A stretch of DNA of 64,000 nt from an uncultured Akkermansia sp. (GCA_944390825.1 CALXRG010000011.1:1-64000); one strand, 5' to 3'; shown: positions 34,579 to 43,101, counted from the stretch's first letter. Notes: generated by a model not told the origin, from the sequence alone. Translations and numbers: made by a program.

Positions 34579-34590
34579 CGGGGCAAGAAG

Positions 34591-35544
34591 ATGGCAGAAT
34601 CAGGTCAGCAGGCACTCGATACCGTGGCATTGCGCTTCCTGGAGTACCTCGAAGGAGAGCGCCATGCTTCTCCGCGGACGCTGGAAGCTTACACGCGGAC
34701 GCTGGTGCAGTTCTGTGATTGGATGGGAACCCGCTTTGTGAGTTGGGAGGCATGCGAAGCAGATGATTTCCGCGGGTGGCTGTACGCTGCGCTGGAGCAG
34801 CAGCTGAAGCCCGCTACGATACGCTTGCGTTTCGCGGCGCTGCGTTCGTTGTATGCGTACATGATGCGGCGTGAGTCGTTGCCGGTCAGCCCCTTGGCTG
34901 AGGTCGTGCTGCCCCGGGCTGTACAAAGTTTGCCTGTCCATCTGAGCTTGCAGCAGATGGAGCATTTGCTCTCGCTTCCATTGCGTACGCCGCGCGATAA
35001 GAAAAGCCCGCGCTGGCTTCCGTACCGGGATGCGGCGATTTTGGAGTTGTTCTATTCCTGCGGGATGCGGTTGAGCGAGTTGGTGAGTTTGAATGCTGAT
35101 GCACTCCAGCAGGGGGCTTCCTGCATCCGGGTGATGGGCAAGGGACGCAAGGAACGATTGGTGCCGGTGGGAGATTACGCCCGGGAAGCGATTTCAGCGT
35201 ACCGCGAGCTGGCTCTGCTGGATGATGACGGGCCTCTGTTCATCAGCCGCCTGGGGCGCCGCATGACCGGGCGCAGTGTACAGCAGATGCTTGATAAGTA
35301 TTTGCGCTGCTCGGATATTCCTTTCCATATTTCCCCGCACAAACTCCGCCATACATTCGCAACGCACATGCTGGACGCAGGGGCGGATCTGCGGGCGGTT
35401 CAGGAGTTGCTGGGGCATTCTTCTCTTTCGACGACCCAGATTTATACGCATGTGACCAAGTCCCGTATGCGCGAGGCTTACCGGGATGCTCATCCCCGGG
35501 CCCGTGGGGATTTGTATGAGGGAGAGTTGCAGGAGGATGAGTGA
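34591..35544 (+). CDS. xerC: Tyrosine recombinase XerC/XerD
   Basis: A 317-residue site-specific recombinase for chromosome dimer resolution. An N-terminal SAM-like core-binding domain (about 8-95, FLEYLEGERHASPRTLEAY) precedes the catalytic domain. The catalytic residues are Arg in SCGMRLSELVSL, Lys in MGKGRKERLVPV, His-x-x-Arg in HKLRHTFATHML, His in LLGHSSLSTTQ and the nucleophile Tyr in IYTHV. The frame is open to 34366, but the start at 34591 gives the family length and follows a promoter. XerC and XerD are hard to tell apart. No integron cassettes or phage genes accompany it, so a housekeeping role is likely. Confidence 0.9.
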   Translation: MAESGQQALDTVALRFLEYLEGERHASPRTLEAYTRTLVQFCDWMGTRFVSWEACEADDFRGWLYAALEQQLKPATIRLRFAALRSLYAYMMRRESLPVSPLAEVVLPRAVQSLPVHLSLQQMEHLLSLPLRTPRDKKSPRWLPYRDAAILELFYSCGMRLSELVSLNADALQQGASCIRVMGKGRKERLVPVGDYAREAISAYRELALLDDDGPLFISRLGRRMTGRSVQQMLDKYLRCSDIPFHISPHKLRHTFATHMLDAGADLRAVQELLGHSSLSTTQIYTHVTKSRMREAYRDAHPRARGDLYEGELQEDE

Positions 35545-35727
35545 GGGTGCTCCCGCCTGAAGCCGCTGGCGGGCAGCCTTGCGCGCGTGGCACCGGGGTG
35601 GCGGCTCAGCGACTCGTCGGAGAGAAGCAGTGACCGTTTGCTTGGATTGTTGCGTTTCCTTTGCCGGGCAATGTTTTGCCCCCTTCTGGCGGGCGCATTG
35701 TCCGCGGTAGCGGGATGATGCCCGGCT

Positions 35728-36645
35728 TTACGGAGTTTGATGCGGGGAAGGGGAATCTGCCTGTGCTTGTTCCAGCCATTCCCGGACACCGTAAACGGGG
35801 TAGTGCAGGTCGTTGGTGAGGTAGGAGCGGAGCTCGCGGACGGCTTTCTCCCGGGAACCGAAGAGCTGCTCGGGGCTGAGCCGGAGTTCCGGTGGTACGT
35901 CCGCTTTGTTTTGCAGGGCAAAGAGGATGCCCAGCAAGGCTGGAGTGCGGTTTTCTTCCTGGCGGTAAAGTTCCCGGGCAAGTTGCCATGCTTCCTGAAC
36001 GCTGGTGCGGGATTTGCAGAGGTTGTAGAGAACCCAGCGGCGGAACATCGGCGGAGCCCCCAGCCCGACGGCCCGCTCAAAACTGGCCGCCGCAGCCCGA
36101 TAGTCAGGAGGCAGGGGGATGTCGGCATAGTAGCGGGCAAGCTCCAGGTGCAGGCGGGCACTCCCCGGATTGTTGGCGATGCCGTCAGTGAGAAACTTCA
36201 GACCCCGCTGTGCGTACTGGTGGGCAAGTACAGCCTGATCGTGCTGGGAAAAGTGGCCATCTGTACGCACCTGAGAAACAGCGTTACGCGCCATATCCTG
36301 TGAAGCCCGTACCCAGTAGTTGATCCGGTGCGGACTCAGGGCCGTGATCGTTTCCCAGCGGCGCTGGGCACGGGGCCAGTCGCTTTTCAGCCAGGCATCG
36401 GTGGCATCCAGTGCCAGGATTTCTGCGGCCAGGGAGCGCAAGCCTCCCAGGCTGAACACGGCAATTTGCTGGCTGATGGCGTCCTCGCGGCTGATAGCAG
36501 GCGGGGGGAGCCGCAGACCCCGTCTCTGCTGTGCCTCGCTCAGGCTCCTGCTGAAGGGGAGCAGCAGTGCCCCGCCGGCGGCAAGCAGAGCCAACTGCGC
36601 CAGCGGCACACCTGAGTTTCGCAGAAGCCGGGGAAGGACGTTCAT
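35728..36645 (-). CDS. Membrane-anchored TPR-like protein
   Basis: A 305-residue protein with one N-terminal hydrophobic segment (LAQLALLAAGGALLLPF, about 16-32) and a long helical domain. Helix pairs such as LAAEILALDATDAWLKSDWPRAQRRWETITALSP, split over two TPR-like units, and HQYAQRGLKFLTDGIANN indicate tetratricopeptide-like repeats. Such proteins occur in Verrucomicrobiota as exported scaffold proteins; no specific family is recognised. It lies 39 bp after panE, probably in one operon. The function is unknown. Confidence 0.7.
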   Translation of the reverse strand: MNVLPRLLRNSGVPLAQLALLAAGGALLLPFSRSLSEAQQRRGLRLPPPAISREDAISQQIAVFSLGGLRSLAAEILALDATDAWLKSDWPRAQRRWETITALSPHRINYWVRASQDMARNAVSQVRTDGHFSQHDQAVLAHQYAQRGLKFLTDGIANNPGSARLHLELARYYADIPLPPDYRAAAASFERAVGLGAPPMFRRWVLYNLCKSRTSVQEAWQLARELYRQEENRTPALLGILFALQNKADVPPELRLSPEQLFGSREKAVRELRSYLTNDLHYPVYGVREWLEQAQADSPSPHQTP

Positions 36646-36684
36646 CGGGCCGGGAGGGGGTGTTGCCGGGACGGAGCGGGGGCA

Positions 36685-37605
36685 TCAGGCGTTGAGCCCA
36701 AGCCGCGCCCGGATGGCGGTGTCGAGTTTTTCCCATTCCGGTACAGGAGCATGAACCTCCCGGGCCCGGCTCAGGGGAGTCCCCCAGATGGCCTGGTATT
36801 CCACGGGGCGGCCCCGTAAGTAGTCCACGGCGCTGCTGGGAATGAACTCGCCCATGCGGGAAGTGCGCTCCATCTGCTCTTCCACAAGCTCCATGGGCAG
36901 CGGAAAACCACGCATTTCCGCGGTGAGACACACCTCGTTCATGATGCGCCTTGCCCGCTCCGGTTCGCCGGCCATGCTGAAAAGCTTCCGGATGCTGATG
37001 CCGCCGTGGGCAAGACAGAGGCCGTTGAAGGGGATGTTCCAGGAGAGTTTCGTCCAGAAGATTTCTTCCGGGTGGCGGAAAGCCTGCGCCGGTATACGGG
37101 CTTTCTCAAACAGCTCGGCAAAGGAGCAGGCTCGCCCGAAACCCGGCCCGTCTGCCCGAAGGGGAGCGATATTGACCTTGCCGCCTTCCAGATGGGAGAT
37201 CTCGGCGGGCTGGTCCATCATACAGCACACGAAGCAGAGACCGACAAAAACCCGTTCCTGCGGAACGAAGCGGGCGATTTCCTCCGCATTGCCCATGCCG
37301 TTCTGGAGGGTCATGACCTCCGTGTCGTCCCGCACCAGAGCAGGCAGGGCGGAGGAGAACTGCGGGTTGGCAGAGGTTTTCCAGGCGACGAGCACAAGGT
37401 CGACCGGGCCGCATTCCTGCGCAGTGCGGCAGCAGTGAGGCTCCGGCAGGAAGATGTCTCCATCGACGCTGGTGACCTTCAGCCCTTTGCTTTGCATTGG
37501 GGTGCAGGCCGAGCGTGCAATGAAGCAGACATCGTGCCCGGCTTCTGCCAGGCGTGCCCCATAGTAACAACCCAAGGCTCCTGCTCCCAGAATCGCGATT
37601 TTCAT
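36685..37605 (-). CDS. 2-Dehydropantoate 2-reductase (PanE/ApbA family)
   Basis: A 306-residue NADPH-dependent ketopantoate reductase of the pantothenate pathway. The cofactor loop GAGALGCYYGARLAEAGHD opens the protein. The catalytic Lys is in FWTKLSWNIPFNGLC, followed by the substrate region with Glu and Ser (GEFIPSSAVDYLRGRPVEY). The start at 37605 follows a leaderless promoter; longer frames run into the divergent gene. It pairs with the TPR-like gene downstream. Since several PanE paralogues have other substrates, pantothenate synthesis is probable, not proven. Confidence 0.88.
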   Translation of the reverse strand: MKIAILGAGALGCYYGARLAEAGHDVCFIARSACTPMQSKGLKVTSVDGDIFLPEPHCCRTAQECGPVDLVLVAWKTSANPQFSSALPALVRDDTEVMTLQNGMGNAEEIARFVPQERVFVGLCFVCCMMDQPAEISHLEGGKVNIAPLRADGPGFGRACSFAELFEKARIPAQAFRHPEEIFWTKLSWNIPFNGLCLAHGGISIRKLFSMAGEPERARRIMNEVCLTAEMRGFPLPMELVEEQMERTSRMGEFIPSSAVDYLRGRPVEYQAIWGTPLSRAREVHAPVPEWEKLDTAIRARLGLNA

Positions 37606-37611
37606 GACTTC

Positions 37612-37639
37612 ACGATAGCATATCGGCATCAATTTGCAA
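37612..37639 (-). promoter_or_regulatory. Promoter of panE (leaderless)
   Basis: Minus strand TTGCAA (37634-37639), a 16-nt spacer and TATCGT (37612-37617). The ATG at 37605 follows after 6 nt. Confidence 0.6.
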
Positions 37640-37671
37640 CACAAAAGCCTGGCAGTTTGCCGTATGGGGCC

Positions 37672-37700
37672 TTGACGCGGAAGCTTCGTCGTGGCATACT
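37672..37700 (+). promoter_or_regulatory. Promoter of the polytopic membrane protein (leaderless)
   Basis: TTGACG (37672-37677), a 17-nt spacer and CATACT (37695-37700). The ATG at 37709 follows after 8 nt. It lies back to back with the panE promoter. Confidence 0.7.
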
Positions 37701-37708
37701 GGGCGCAT

Positions 37709-38554
37709 ATGAACGAACAGGGAGGCAAGATACCTTGGTGGCTGTGTCTGCAGCTTTGGGGCGTAGATGTCTTTCTGTCAACGATATGCTGGGGCTTGGG
37801 CGTGGCTGCCCTGATGCAGGTGACAATCATCGAGGAAGGCCCGCTGGTGTTGCTGGGCGTTGCGGGGTGGATATGCAGCCTTGTGGTGCATTTACGGGGA
37901 GCGGTGTCGGGAAAGGGGTGGTTTGTTTCCTACTACCGCAGCCATGCGGCTCCGATGCTGATGCTGACTTTTGGTGTCGGTATGGCTGCTTTGTGGCTGT
38001 CGCTGTTCTATGTGGGGCAGTCGATTTTGGAGTATGCCTTTTTCCCTGTGCTGCTACTGCTGCTGGCTTTGGTAGTGGGCTCGTTCCGCAAGATGAAGGT
38101 GATCGGTGGAGTGGCTGGGTTGCTGTATGATTTTCTGCTGGGGCTCAGTTATGCACACGCCTGCATCGTGCCGGCCTGTTATTTCAGCTTCGTGCTCGCG
38201 CCGATTAACCGCGCGTCGCTTTGGTATTTTGCGGTGCTGATGGGACTGTATTTCATGATGAGACGCTCGTGGCTGATGCCTCGGGAGGAAAGAGAACGCC
38301 GCGGTCTGATTATCACATGCGGGTTGCTCATGATTATGATCATGTCCTTGCTGACGAGTTTGGTCTCGCCGTTTTTCGAGCGTTCGCTATGCGTGATGAT
38401 TGCCATGGCCTGCGCCTGTTTGCAGGTGCTGATGCAGTTGCGGGAGCGTCTGAACGATGCGGCGATGTTCAGCCTCGGCTGGTGGGTGATGGCCCTTCCG
38501 CCGGTGATTTGCATCAGCGTGTTTGCTCCGGAGACATGGTGGAGCTTGCCGTAA
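37709..38554 (+). CDS. Polytopic membrane protein of unknown function
   Basis: A 281-residue protein with about eight hydrophobic segments, starting with a short hydrophilic N-terminus (NEQGGKIPWW). Loops are short and basic residues cluster at RMMRRSWLMPREERERRG-like positions on the cytoplasmic side. No transporter or enzyme motif stands out, and I do not recognise the family. It is monocistronic. The stop codon lies inside the first copy of a 13-bp motif repeated downstream. Confidence 0.7.
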   Translation: MNEQGGKIPWWLCLQLWGVDVFLSTICWGLGVAALMQVTIIEEGPLVLLGVAGWICSLVVHLRGAVSGKGWFVSYYRSHAAPMLMLTFGVGMAALWLSLFYVGQSILEYAFFPVLLLLLALVVGSFRKMKVIGGVAGLLYDFLLGLSYAHACIVPACYFSFVLAPINRASLWYFAVLMGLYFMMRRSWLMPREERERRGLIITCGLLMIMIMSLLTSLVSPFFERSLCVMIAMACACLQVLMQLRERLNDAAMFSLGWWVMALPPVICISVFAPETWWSLP

Positions 38555-38596
38555 GAATCCCGGAGCTTGCCGTATGACATGGCGGAGCTTGCCGTG
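38541..38596. repeat. Three copies of a 13-bp motif with 21-22 bp period
   Basis: GGAGCTTGCCGTA occurs at 38541-38553 and 38562-38574, and GGAGCTTGCCGTG at 38584-38596. A degenerate fourth copy lies near 38609. The first copy includes the stop codon of the membrane protein gene. Confidence 0.85.
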
Positions 38597-38748
38597 TGCC
38601 TTCGGTCGCTTTGCCGTACGACAGGGGAAAGCTTGCTGCGCGACCAGGTGGCCCTGTTTCATCCGCATATCAAACCGGGCCGAGCAGCCCTCTGCTGCCG
38701 GGTCGCTCCGTGACACCGGATAGATAGGCTAATAGGCTCCGACAGAAA

Positions 38749-38778
38749 AGCCGGCGCTTTCCGGAGAAATCGCCGGCT
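38749..38778 (-). terminator. Terminator of ispA
   Basis: An 8-bp GC-rich stem (38749-38756 with 38771-38778) with a 14-nt loop. On the minus strand it is followed by TTTTCTGTC. It could also serve the opposite strand (TTCTTGC). Confidence 0.7.
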
Positions 38779-38807
38779 TCTTGCGGAGAGGGGACCGCCC
38801 TCGGAAA

Positions 38808-39692
38808 TCAGTAATCCCGCTTCAGCAGGTAGTCATTGATGAGCAGGAGATTCTCCCGGCGTTTCGGGGAGAAGGCATCGAGCGCAGCGCGGGCATCGGC
38901 TGTCAGAGCCCGCGCTTCCTCCCGGGCCTGGTCCAGGCCGACCATGGTGACGTAGGTCGCTTTGTGTACCTTCGCGTCCTTGCCCACGCTCTTGCCGAGG
39001 ACCTCGGGAGAAGACGTCATGTCCAGAATGTCATCAACAATCTGGAAGGCCAGGCCCAAAGCTCGCGCATAGGCGGTCAGGGCCTCGAGTTGTTCCGGCG
39101 TACAGCCTGCGGCCATGCCGCCCAGACGCACGGATGCCATGATGAGAGCTGTGGTCTTGCCGTTGTGGATGGCGCGAAGCTCGTCCAGACTCAGCGTGCG
39201 GCCCTCGCCCTCCAGATCAAGAACCTGTCCCCCCACAAGGTTGAGGCTGCCTGTGCGATAGGCCAGCTCCGCAACATAATCGCGCACGCCGTAGCGGTCG
39301 TTGGCCGGTACCAGCGTGAGCATGCCAAACGCCTCCGTCAGCAGGGCATCCCCCGCCAGGATGGCCACTCCTTCGCCGAATACCTTGTGGTTGGTCGGCC
39401 GGCCCCGGCGCAGGTCATCATTGTCCATGCTGGGCAGATCATCGTGGATAAGGGTATAGGTGTGCAGGGTTTCCAGGGCACAGGCGGCGTTGAGAGCGCA
39501 CTCATCATCACCTCCACAGGCTTTGGCGGCTTCCAGGCAGAGCAGGGGCCGTATGCGCTTGCCCCCGGCAAAGATGCTGTAGCGCATGGCTTTGTGGAGG
39601 GTGGTGGGAGCGACGTCTTCTCCCGGGAGCAATTCGGAGAGGCGGGTTTGTACTTTGTCAGCGGTTTGCTTGATCAGCTCATGAATGTCCAT
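38808..39692 (-). CDS. ispA: Farnesyl diphosphate synthase (polyprenyl synthetase)
   Basis: A 294-residue trans-isoprenyl diphosphate synthase. GGKRIRPLL, the first Asp-rich motif DDLPSMDNDD with Arg-Arg after it, KTTALI and the second Asp-rich motif DDILDMT are all visible. The aromatic residue five positions before the first motif and the two-residue insert in it match short-chain bacterial FPP synthases such as E. coli IspA. The product should feed undecaprenyl diphosphate and the menaquinone side chain, linking it in function to the men genes at 13-17 kb. Geranylgeranyl synthase activity is a less likely alternative. The promoter contains an unusual inverted repeat. Confidence 0.93.
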   Translation of the reverse strand: MDIHELIKQTADKVQTRLSELLPGEDVAPTTLHKAMRYSIFAGGKRIRPLLCLEAAKACGGDDECALNAACALETLHTYTLIHDDLPSMDNDDLRRGRPTNHKVFGEGVAILAGDALLTEAFGMLTLVPANDRYGVRDYVAELAYRTGSLNLVGGQVLDLEGEGRTLSLDELRAIHNGKTTALIMASVRLGGMAAGCTPEQLEALTAYARALGLAFQIVDDILDMTSSPEVLGKSVGKDAKVHKATYVTMVGLDQAREEARALTADARAALDAFSPKRRENLLLINDYLLKRDY

Positions 39693-39738
39693 AGCAGGAT
39701 GTGTGTCTTCGTCAGCACGGTGCGCTAAACAAAGTTTA

Positions 39739-39772
39739 GGGCGTGCTCCGGGTATTATGCCAGAGCACGCCC
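39739..39772. repeat. Inverted repeat spanning the ispA promoter
   Basis: A perfect 10-bp inverted repeat (39739-39748 with 39763-39772) brackets the ispA -10 box; one arm is in the spacer and the other just downstream. It may also act as the terminator for asd, since TTTGTTT follows on the minus strand. A second palindrome, CTAAACAAAGTTTAG, abuts it at 39725-39739. Confidence 0.7.
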
Positions 39773-39782
39773 ATCCTGTAAA
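39754..39782 (-). promoter_or_regulatory. Promoter of ispA
   Basis: Minus strand TTTACA (39777-39782), a 17-nt spacer and CATAAT (39754-39759). The leader to the ATG at 39692 is about 55 nt. Confidence 0.6.
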
Positions 39783-39805
39783 TCAGAAAAACGGCAGCAG
39801 GAGCA

Positions 39806-40822
39806 TTACTTGCCCTTGACGAGCAGCTCCGCGATTTGCACCGCGTTGAGAGCGGCGCCTTTGCGTACCTGGTCGCCGACGACCCAGAGGTTGAGGGCGT
39901 TGTCGATAGCAAGGTCTTTGCGGATGCGGCCGACATAGCAGATGTCGCCATTGGTCGAGTCGAGCGGCGTCGGCCAGACCCCGTTGGCCGGGTCGTCCAT
40001 CAGCCCGACGCCGGGCATGCCATCGAAGCAGGCGCGGGCACCTGCGACGTCCACGGGCTTTTCAAACTGAGCAATGCAGGAGATGGAATGACTGCGGTAT
40101 ACAGGCACCCGTACACAGGTGCAGGTGACACTTAACCCGGGAAGCCCCATGATTTTGCGGCCTTCATTGAGCATCTTGAGCTCCTCCTTGGTGTAGCCGG
40201 AGTCCGTGAATTTGTCGATTTGCGGCAGGAGGTTGAAGGCAATCTGGCGGGGGTATGTGGAGGTCTCGACCGGATGGCCGTTCACGATGGCGCGCACCTG
40301 GTTTTCCAGCTCGGTAATGCCGTGCTGACCACTGCCGGAGACGGCCTGATAGCTGCTGGCAATCACCATCTTGAGACCGAACTTGAGGTGCAGGGGGTAG
40401 AGGGCCATCAGGGTGATGATGGTGGTGCAGTTCGGATTGGCGATGATATTGCGCGGATGATCAAAGGCGGCCTCGCCGTTGATCTCAGGTACGACCAGCG
40501 GGACGTCGTCGTCCTGCCGGAAAGCAGAAGAATTATCGATCACGATACAGCCGGCCGCCCCGGCGATGGGAGCAAACTCCCGCGAGATGTCGCCACCGGC
40601 GGAGAACAGGGCGATGTCTACATCGAGGAATGAGTCCTTGGTGAGTTCCTCCACGGTAAGCATTTCACCGCGAAAGGCGACCTGTTTACCCGCGGAGCGC
40701 TTGGAGGCCAGAAGTTTGAGGGAAGCCAGCGGGAATGCTCGGCTCTCAAGGCAGGACAGAATCTCGACGCCTACGGCTCCGGTGGCGCCCACGATAGCTA
40801 CTCTGGGGTTTTTCAGGTTCAT
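39806..40822 (-). CDS. asd: Aspartate-semialdehyde dehydrogenase
   Basis: A 338-residue enzyme reducing aspartyl phosphate to the semialdehyde, a branch point to lysine/diaminopimelate, threonine and methionine. The NADP loop GATGAVGVEIL is at the N-terminus. DNSSAFRQ binds the nicotinamide, NPNCTT holds the catalytic Cys, YQAVSGSGQ is the following loop, and VPVYRSHS carries the catalytic His. Length is standard. The start at 40822 fits the family; the longer frame has no homologous residues. It is monocistronic with its own promoter. Confidence 0.96.
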   Translation of the reverse strand: MNLKNPRVAIVGATGAVGVEILSCLESRAFPLASLKLLASKRSAGKQVAFRGEMLTVEELTKDSFLDVDIALFSAGGDISREFAPIAGAAGCIVIDNSSAFRQDDDVPLVVPEINGEAAFDHPRNIIANPNCTTIITLMALYPLHLKFGLKMVIASSYQAVSGSGQHGITELENQVRAIVNGHPVETSTYPRQIAFNLLPQIDKFTDSGYTKEELKMLNEGRKIMGLPGLSVTCTCVRVPVYRSHSISCIAQFEKPVDVAGARACFDGMPGVGLMDDPANGVWPTPLDSTNGDICYVGRIRKDLAIDNALNLWVVGDQVRKGAALNAVQIAELLVKGK

Positions 40823-40868
40823 GGTTGTGATGTTGATGGAGCGGTGCTTCAGGCGCACGCGCGGGTGG

Positions 40869-40896
40869 AGTATACAGCATATCGGGGCGTTGGCAA
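40869..40896 (-). promoter_or_regulatory. Promoter of asd
   Basis: Minus strand TTGCCA (40891-40896), a 16-nt spacer and TATACT (40869-40874) with an upstream TG. The leader is about 40 nt. Confidence 0.7.
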
Positions 40897-41127
40897 GTCA
40901 AAAGTCGTGCGGAAAATGGTTTTTCAGGAGCTTGTCGCGGTGTTTAGGCTGGGGAAAGCGGATGCTTCAACGCTGGGAGCCTGCTCTGTCAGGCAGGGAT
41001 AGTGGGCCTGCTTGCGAAGGGGGCTCTTGGGCAATAGAGGTGTGCTGAAAGATGGAAGGCCAGAGACGGGAGGCTACGGTTCCGGTTGCATGTGCCCGCC
41101 CCGACTGCGGAAGCAGAGTGAATCTGC

Positions 41128-41156
41128 TTGCAGTTCTGCCCTAAACGTGACAGAAT
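41128..41156 (+). promoter_or_regulatory. Promoter of the SGNH-like gene
   Basis: TTGCAG (41128-41133), a 17-nt spacer and CAGAAT (41151-41156). The ATG at 41181 follows after 24 nt. Confidence 0.6.
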
Positions 41157-41180
41157 AGGCGCATACGAGAGTCGAAACCA

Positions 41181-42365
41181 ATGAGGCTTTTCCTCTTCTC
41201 CCTGTGTTTTATGTTGGGGCTGCCTGGACTGAGTGCCGTGCAGAACGCGGGGGAGTTGCCTCCTTTTCGCCCGCTGTGTGATACGTTTGCATCCCCTTTT
41301 GAGCAGTTGGAAGCGCAGGAGTGTGGCTTTCGCTGTGAGGAGGCGGCGCAGGTTGGTGAGGGTACGCAGGGGGAAGTGACCGGTACCGCCCCCGGCATGT
41401 CGTCCGGTAGCGGGGAGCGTGGCGGGAGCGGTGAGGTTGGATTAGCGGCTTCTCCGGAGGGGCCTTCTTCTGCGGCCGCGGCCGCAGCGGAGACTGCGGG
41501 TGGAGCGTTGGGGGCAGAACCATCACCGAAGGAGGCAGAGACATCGGTGGCGGTTGGAACATCAGAGCCGGCAGGAATAGCGGAGCCGGAAGGAATATCT
41601 GAGGAGGCAGGAATACCGGAGGAGAAATGGGATCCTGCCACATTGCCGTCTCTGCGGTGCAGAATTCTGCTGACGGGGGATACCATGATGGAGGATTTTG
41701 CCTTGCAGCTCAACAGGGATTTGCGGCCACGCCGTGGCTACCGCCTCCAGGTTGTGACACGCCGCAGTGCATGTCTCAGCAGCTCCGGGCGTTTCAACTT
41801 TGCCGAGAAACTGGAGGACGTCATCAACGAAGATCGTCCGGATTTGGTGGTCCTGCTGCTGGGCTGTTGGGATGACGTCGCCATCCGCACAGAGGAAGGC
41901 TACGCTATGCTGGGAACCCCGGCATGGGAGGAGGCGTACGGTGAACGTGTGCAGGATGTCCTCGCCGTTTTGCAGAGACAGGGGGTGCCTGCCATCTGGG
42001 TCGGCTTGCCGGTCATGGGAAGCAAAAATGCCCGGTCGCTGCACCGTCTCACGGAAATCACCCGCGAGCTCGTCGGTAAAAGTAACGTCAACGTACGCTT
42101 TATCGATAATCAGGACGTGCTGGCTGATGCCGAAGGCAAATTCCAAATGAGGGAGAGCCGTCCCGGCCGGGAGGCTGTGCTGTTGCGCCGGCGCGATGGC
42201 AAGCACACGACCCGGGCTGGTGACGAGCTCATGGTGGGGCGTTTTCTGCCAGTCCTGACCCAATCGATTCGGGAGTTGGTGTCTGCCCGTGCGGCGAGGG
42301 GTGAAGCTCCCGAGCCTCCGGAGAAACTGCCCATCACTGATGTTTATTCAAAACTTTTCCGCTGA
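41181..42365 (+). CDS. Secreted SGNH/GDSL-like protein with altered active site
   Basis: A 394-residue exported protein with a signal peptide (about 1-17, MLGLPGLSA). A low-complexity Ala/Gly/Glu/Ser linker (about 55-150), including Glu-rich short repeats, leads to a domain resembling DUF459/SGNH hydrolases: block I LLTGDTMMEDFA, block III VVLLLGCWDDV and a final DGKHTTRAGDELM with the Asp-x-x-His pair. The catalytic Ser of GDS is Thr and the usual Asn of block III is not present, so classical hydrolysis is doubtful. It is coupled to the next Sel1 gene by a TGATG overlap. Confidence 0.7.
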   Translation: MRLFLFSLCFMLGLPGLSAVQNAGELPPFRPLCDTFASPFEQLEAQECGFRCEEAAQVGEGTQGEVTGTAPGMSSGSGERGGSGEVGLAASPEGPSSAAAAAAETAGGALGAEPSPKEAETSVAVGTSEPAGIAEPEGISEEAGIPEEKWDPATLPSLRCRILLTGDTMMEDFALQLNRDLRPRRGYRLQVVTRRSACLSSSGRFNFAEKLEDVINEDRPDLVVLLLGCWDDVAIRTEEGYAMLGTPAWEEAYGERVQDVLAVLQRQGVPAIWVGLPVMGSKNARSLHRLTEITRELVGKSNVNVRFIDNQDVLADAEGKFQMRESRPGREAVLLRRRDGKHTTRAGDELMVGRFLPVLTQSIRELVSARAARGEAPEPPEKLPITDVYSKLFR

Positions 42366-42907
42366 TGATTGATTTACCGATCCGTTCTGCGCGTGTTGGC
42401 CTGCCTCTGGTGCGTGTTGGCCTGCCTCTGGTGTTCGCTGCCAACTGTGCGTGGGGGAATGCGACTCCTACACAGGATCTGCAGGAGGGAGTGGCATTGG
42501 CCCGCGACGGCAGGCATCAGGATGCTTTGCCACCCCTTTTCCGCTCTGCCACCAGCGGCAATCCCTATGCTCAGTTCAACCTCGCCCTGTGCCTATACCT
42601 CGGCCGGGGGGCGGCGCAGGACAGAGAGCACGCCATTGAGTGGTGGCTGAAGGCAGCCGAGCAGGGGCTGCCGCAGGCCCAGTATAACCTCGGATTGTGT
42701 TACGCTACGGGGCAGGGTGTTGCCCGCAACCCGGAAGCCGCCGTATTCTGGTGGAAAAAAGCGGCAGACCTGGGAATGCAGGACGCCGCTTACAACTTAG
42801 CTCTTTGTTTTTACTCCGGCTTCGGCACCGGCAAGGATGACTCACTCGCTCAGTATTACTTCCGAAAAGCCGGAGTCTCCGCCCCGCCGACTGCCTCGCA
42901 GCACTGA
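42365..42907 (+). CDS. Exported Sel1-repeat protein
   Basis: A 180-residue protein with an N-terminal signal sequence of about 30 residues that contains an exact seven-residue duplication (RVGLPLV twice). Three to four Sel1 repeats follow: GNPYAQFNLALCLYLGRGAA, LPQAQYNLGLCYATGQGVA and MQDAAYNLALCFYSGFGTG. The ATG overlaps the preceding stop (TGATG), so it is co-translated with the SGNH-like gene and they probably work together outside the cytoplasm. Sel1 domains bind partner proteins; the partner is unknown. Confidence 0.85.
   Translation: MIDLPIRSARVGLPLVRVGLPLVFAANCAWGNATPTQDLQEGVALARDGRHQDALPPLFRSATSGNPYAQFNLALCLYLGRGAAQDREHAIEWWLKAAEQGLPQAQYNLGLCYATGQGVARNPEAAVFWWKKAADLGMQDAAYNLALCFYSGFGTGKDDSLAQYYFRKAGVSAPPTASQH
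42391..42432. repeat. Exact 21-bp in-frame tandem duplication in a signal peptide
   Basis: Two identical 21-bp units at 42391-42411 and 42412-42432 encode RVGLPLV twice in the hydrophobic part of the Sel1 protein signal peptide. Confidence 0.95.
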
Positions 42908-43101
42908 TTGCTGCGCTGGGCGGGGCACCTCGGGGAAAAAGGCTCGGAAAGGCCGCCAGCTACAGCTAATACTTGCGCGATCATCCGATCTGTCGGGGAG
43001 AGCCCCACACGCGCTGTGCCGCAACCTTTCCTATATGTAAGCTAGCATAGTGGTGTGTTTCCGTCAAGAAAAAAGATGAACTTTTTTGCCAAAAAACACG
43101 G

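Noticed and set aside
34591..35544. Xer gene as part of a mobile element or integron
   Set aside because: No attachment repeats, cassettes or phage genes are near; its neighbours are housekeeping genes.
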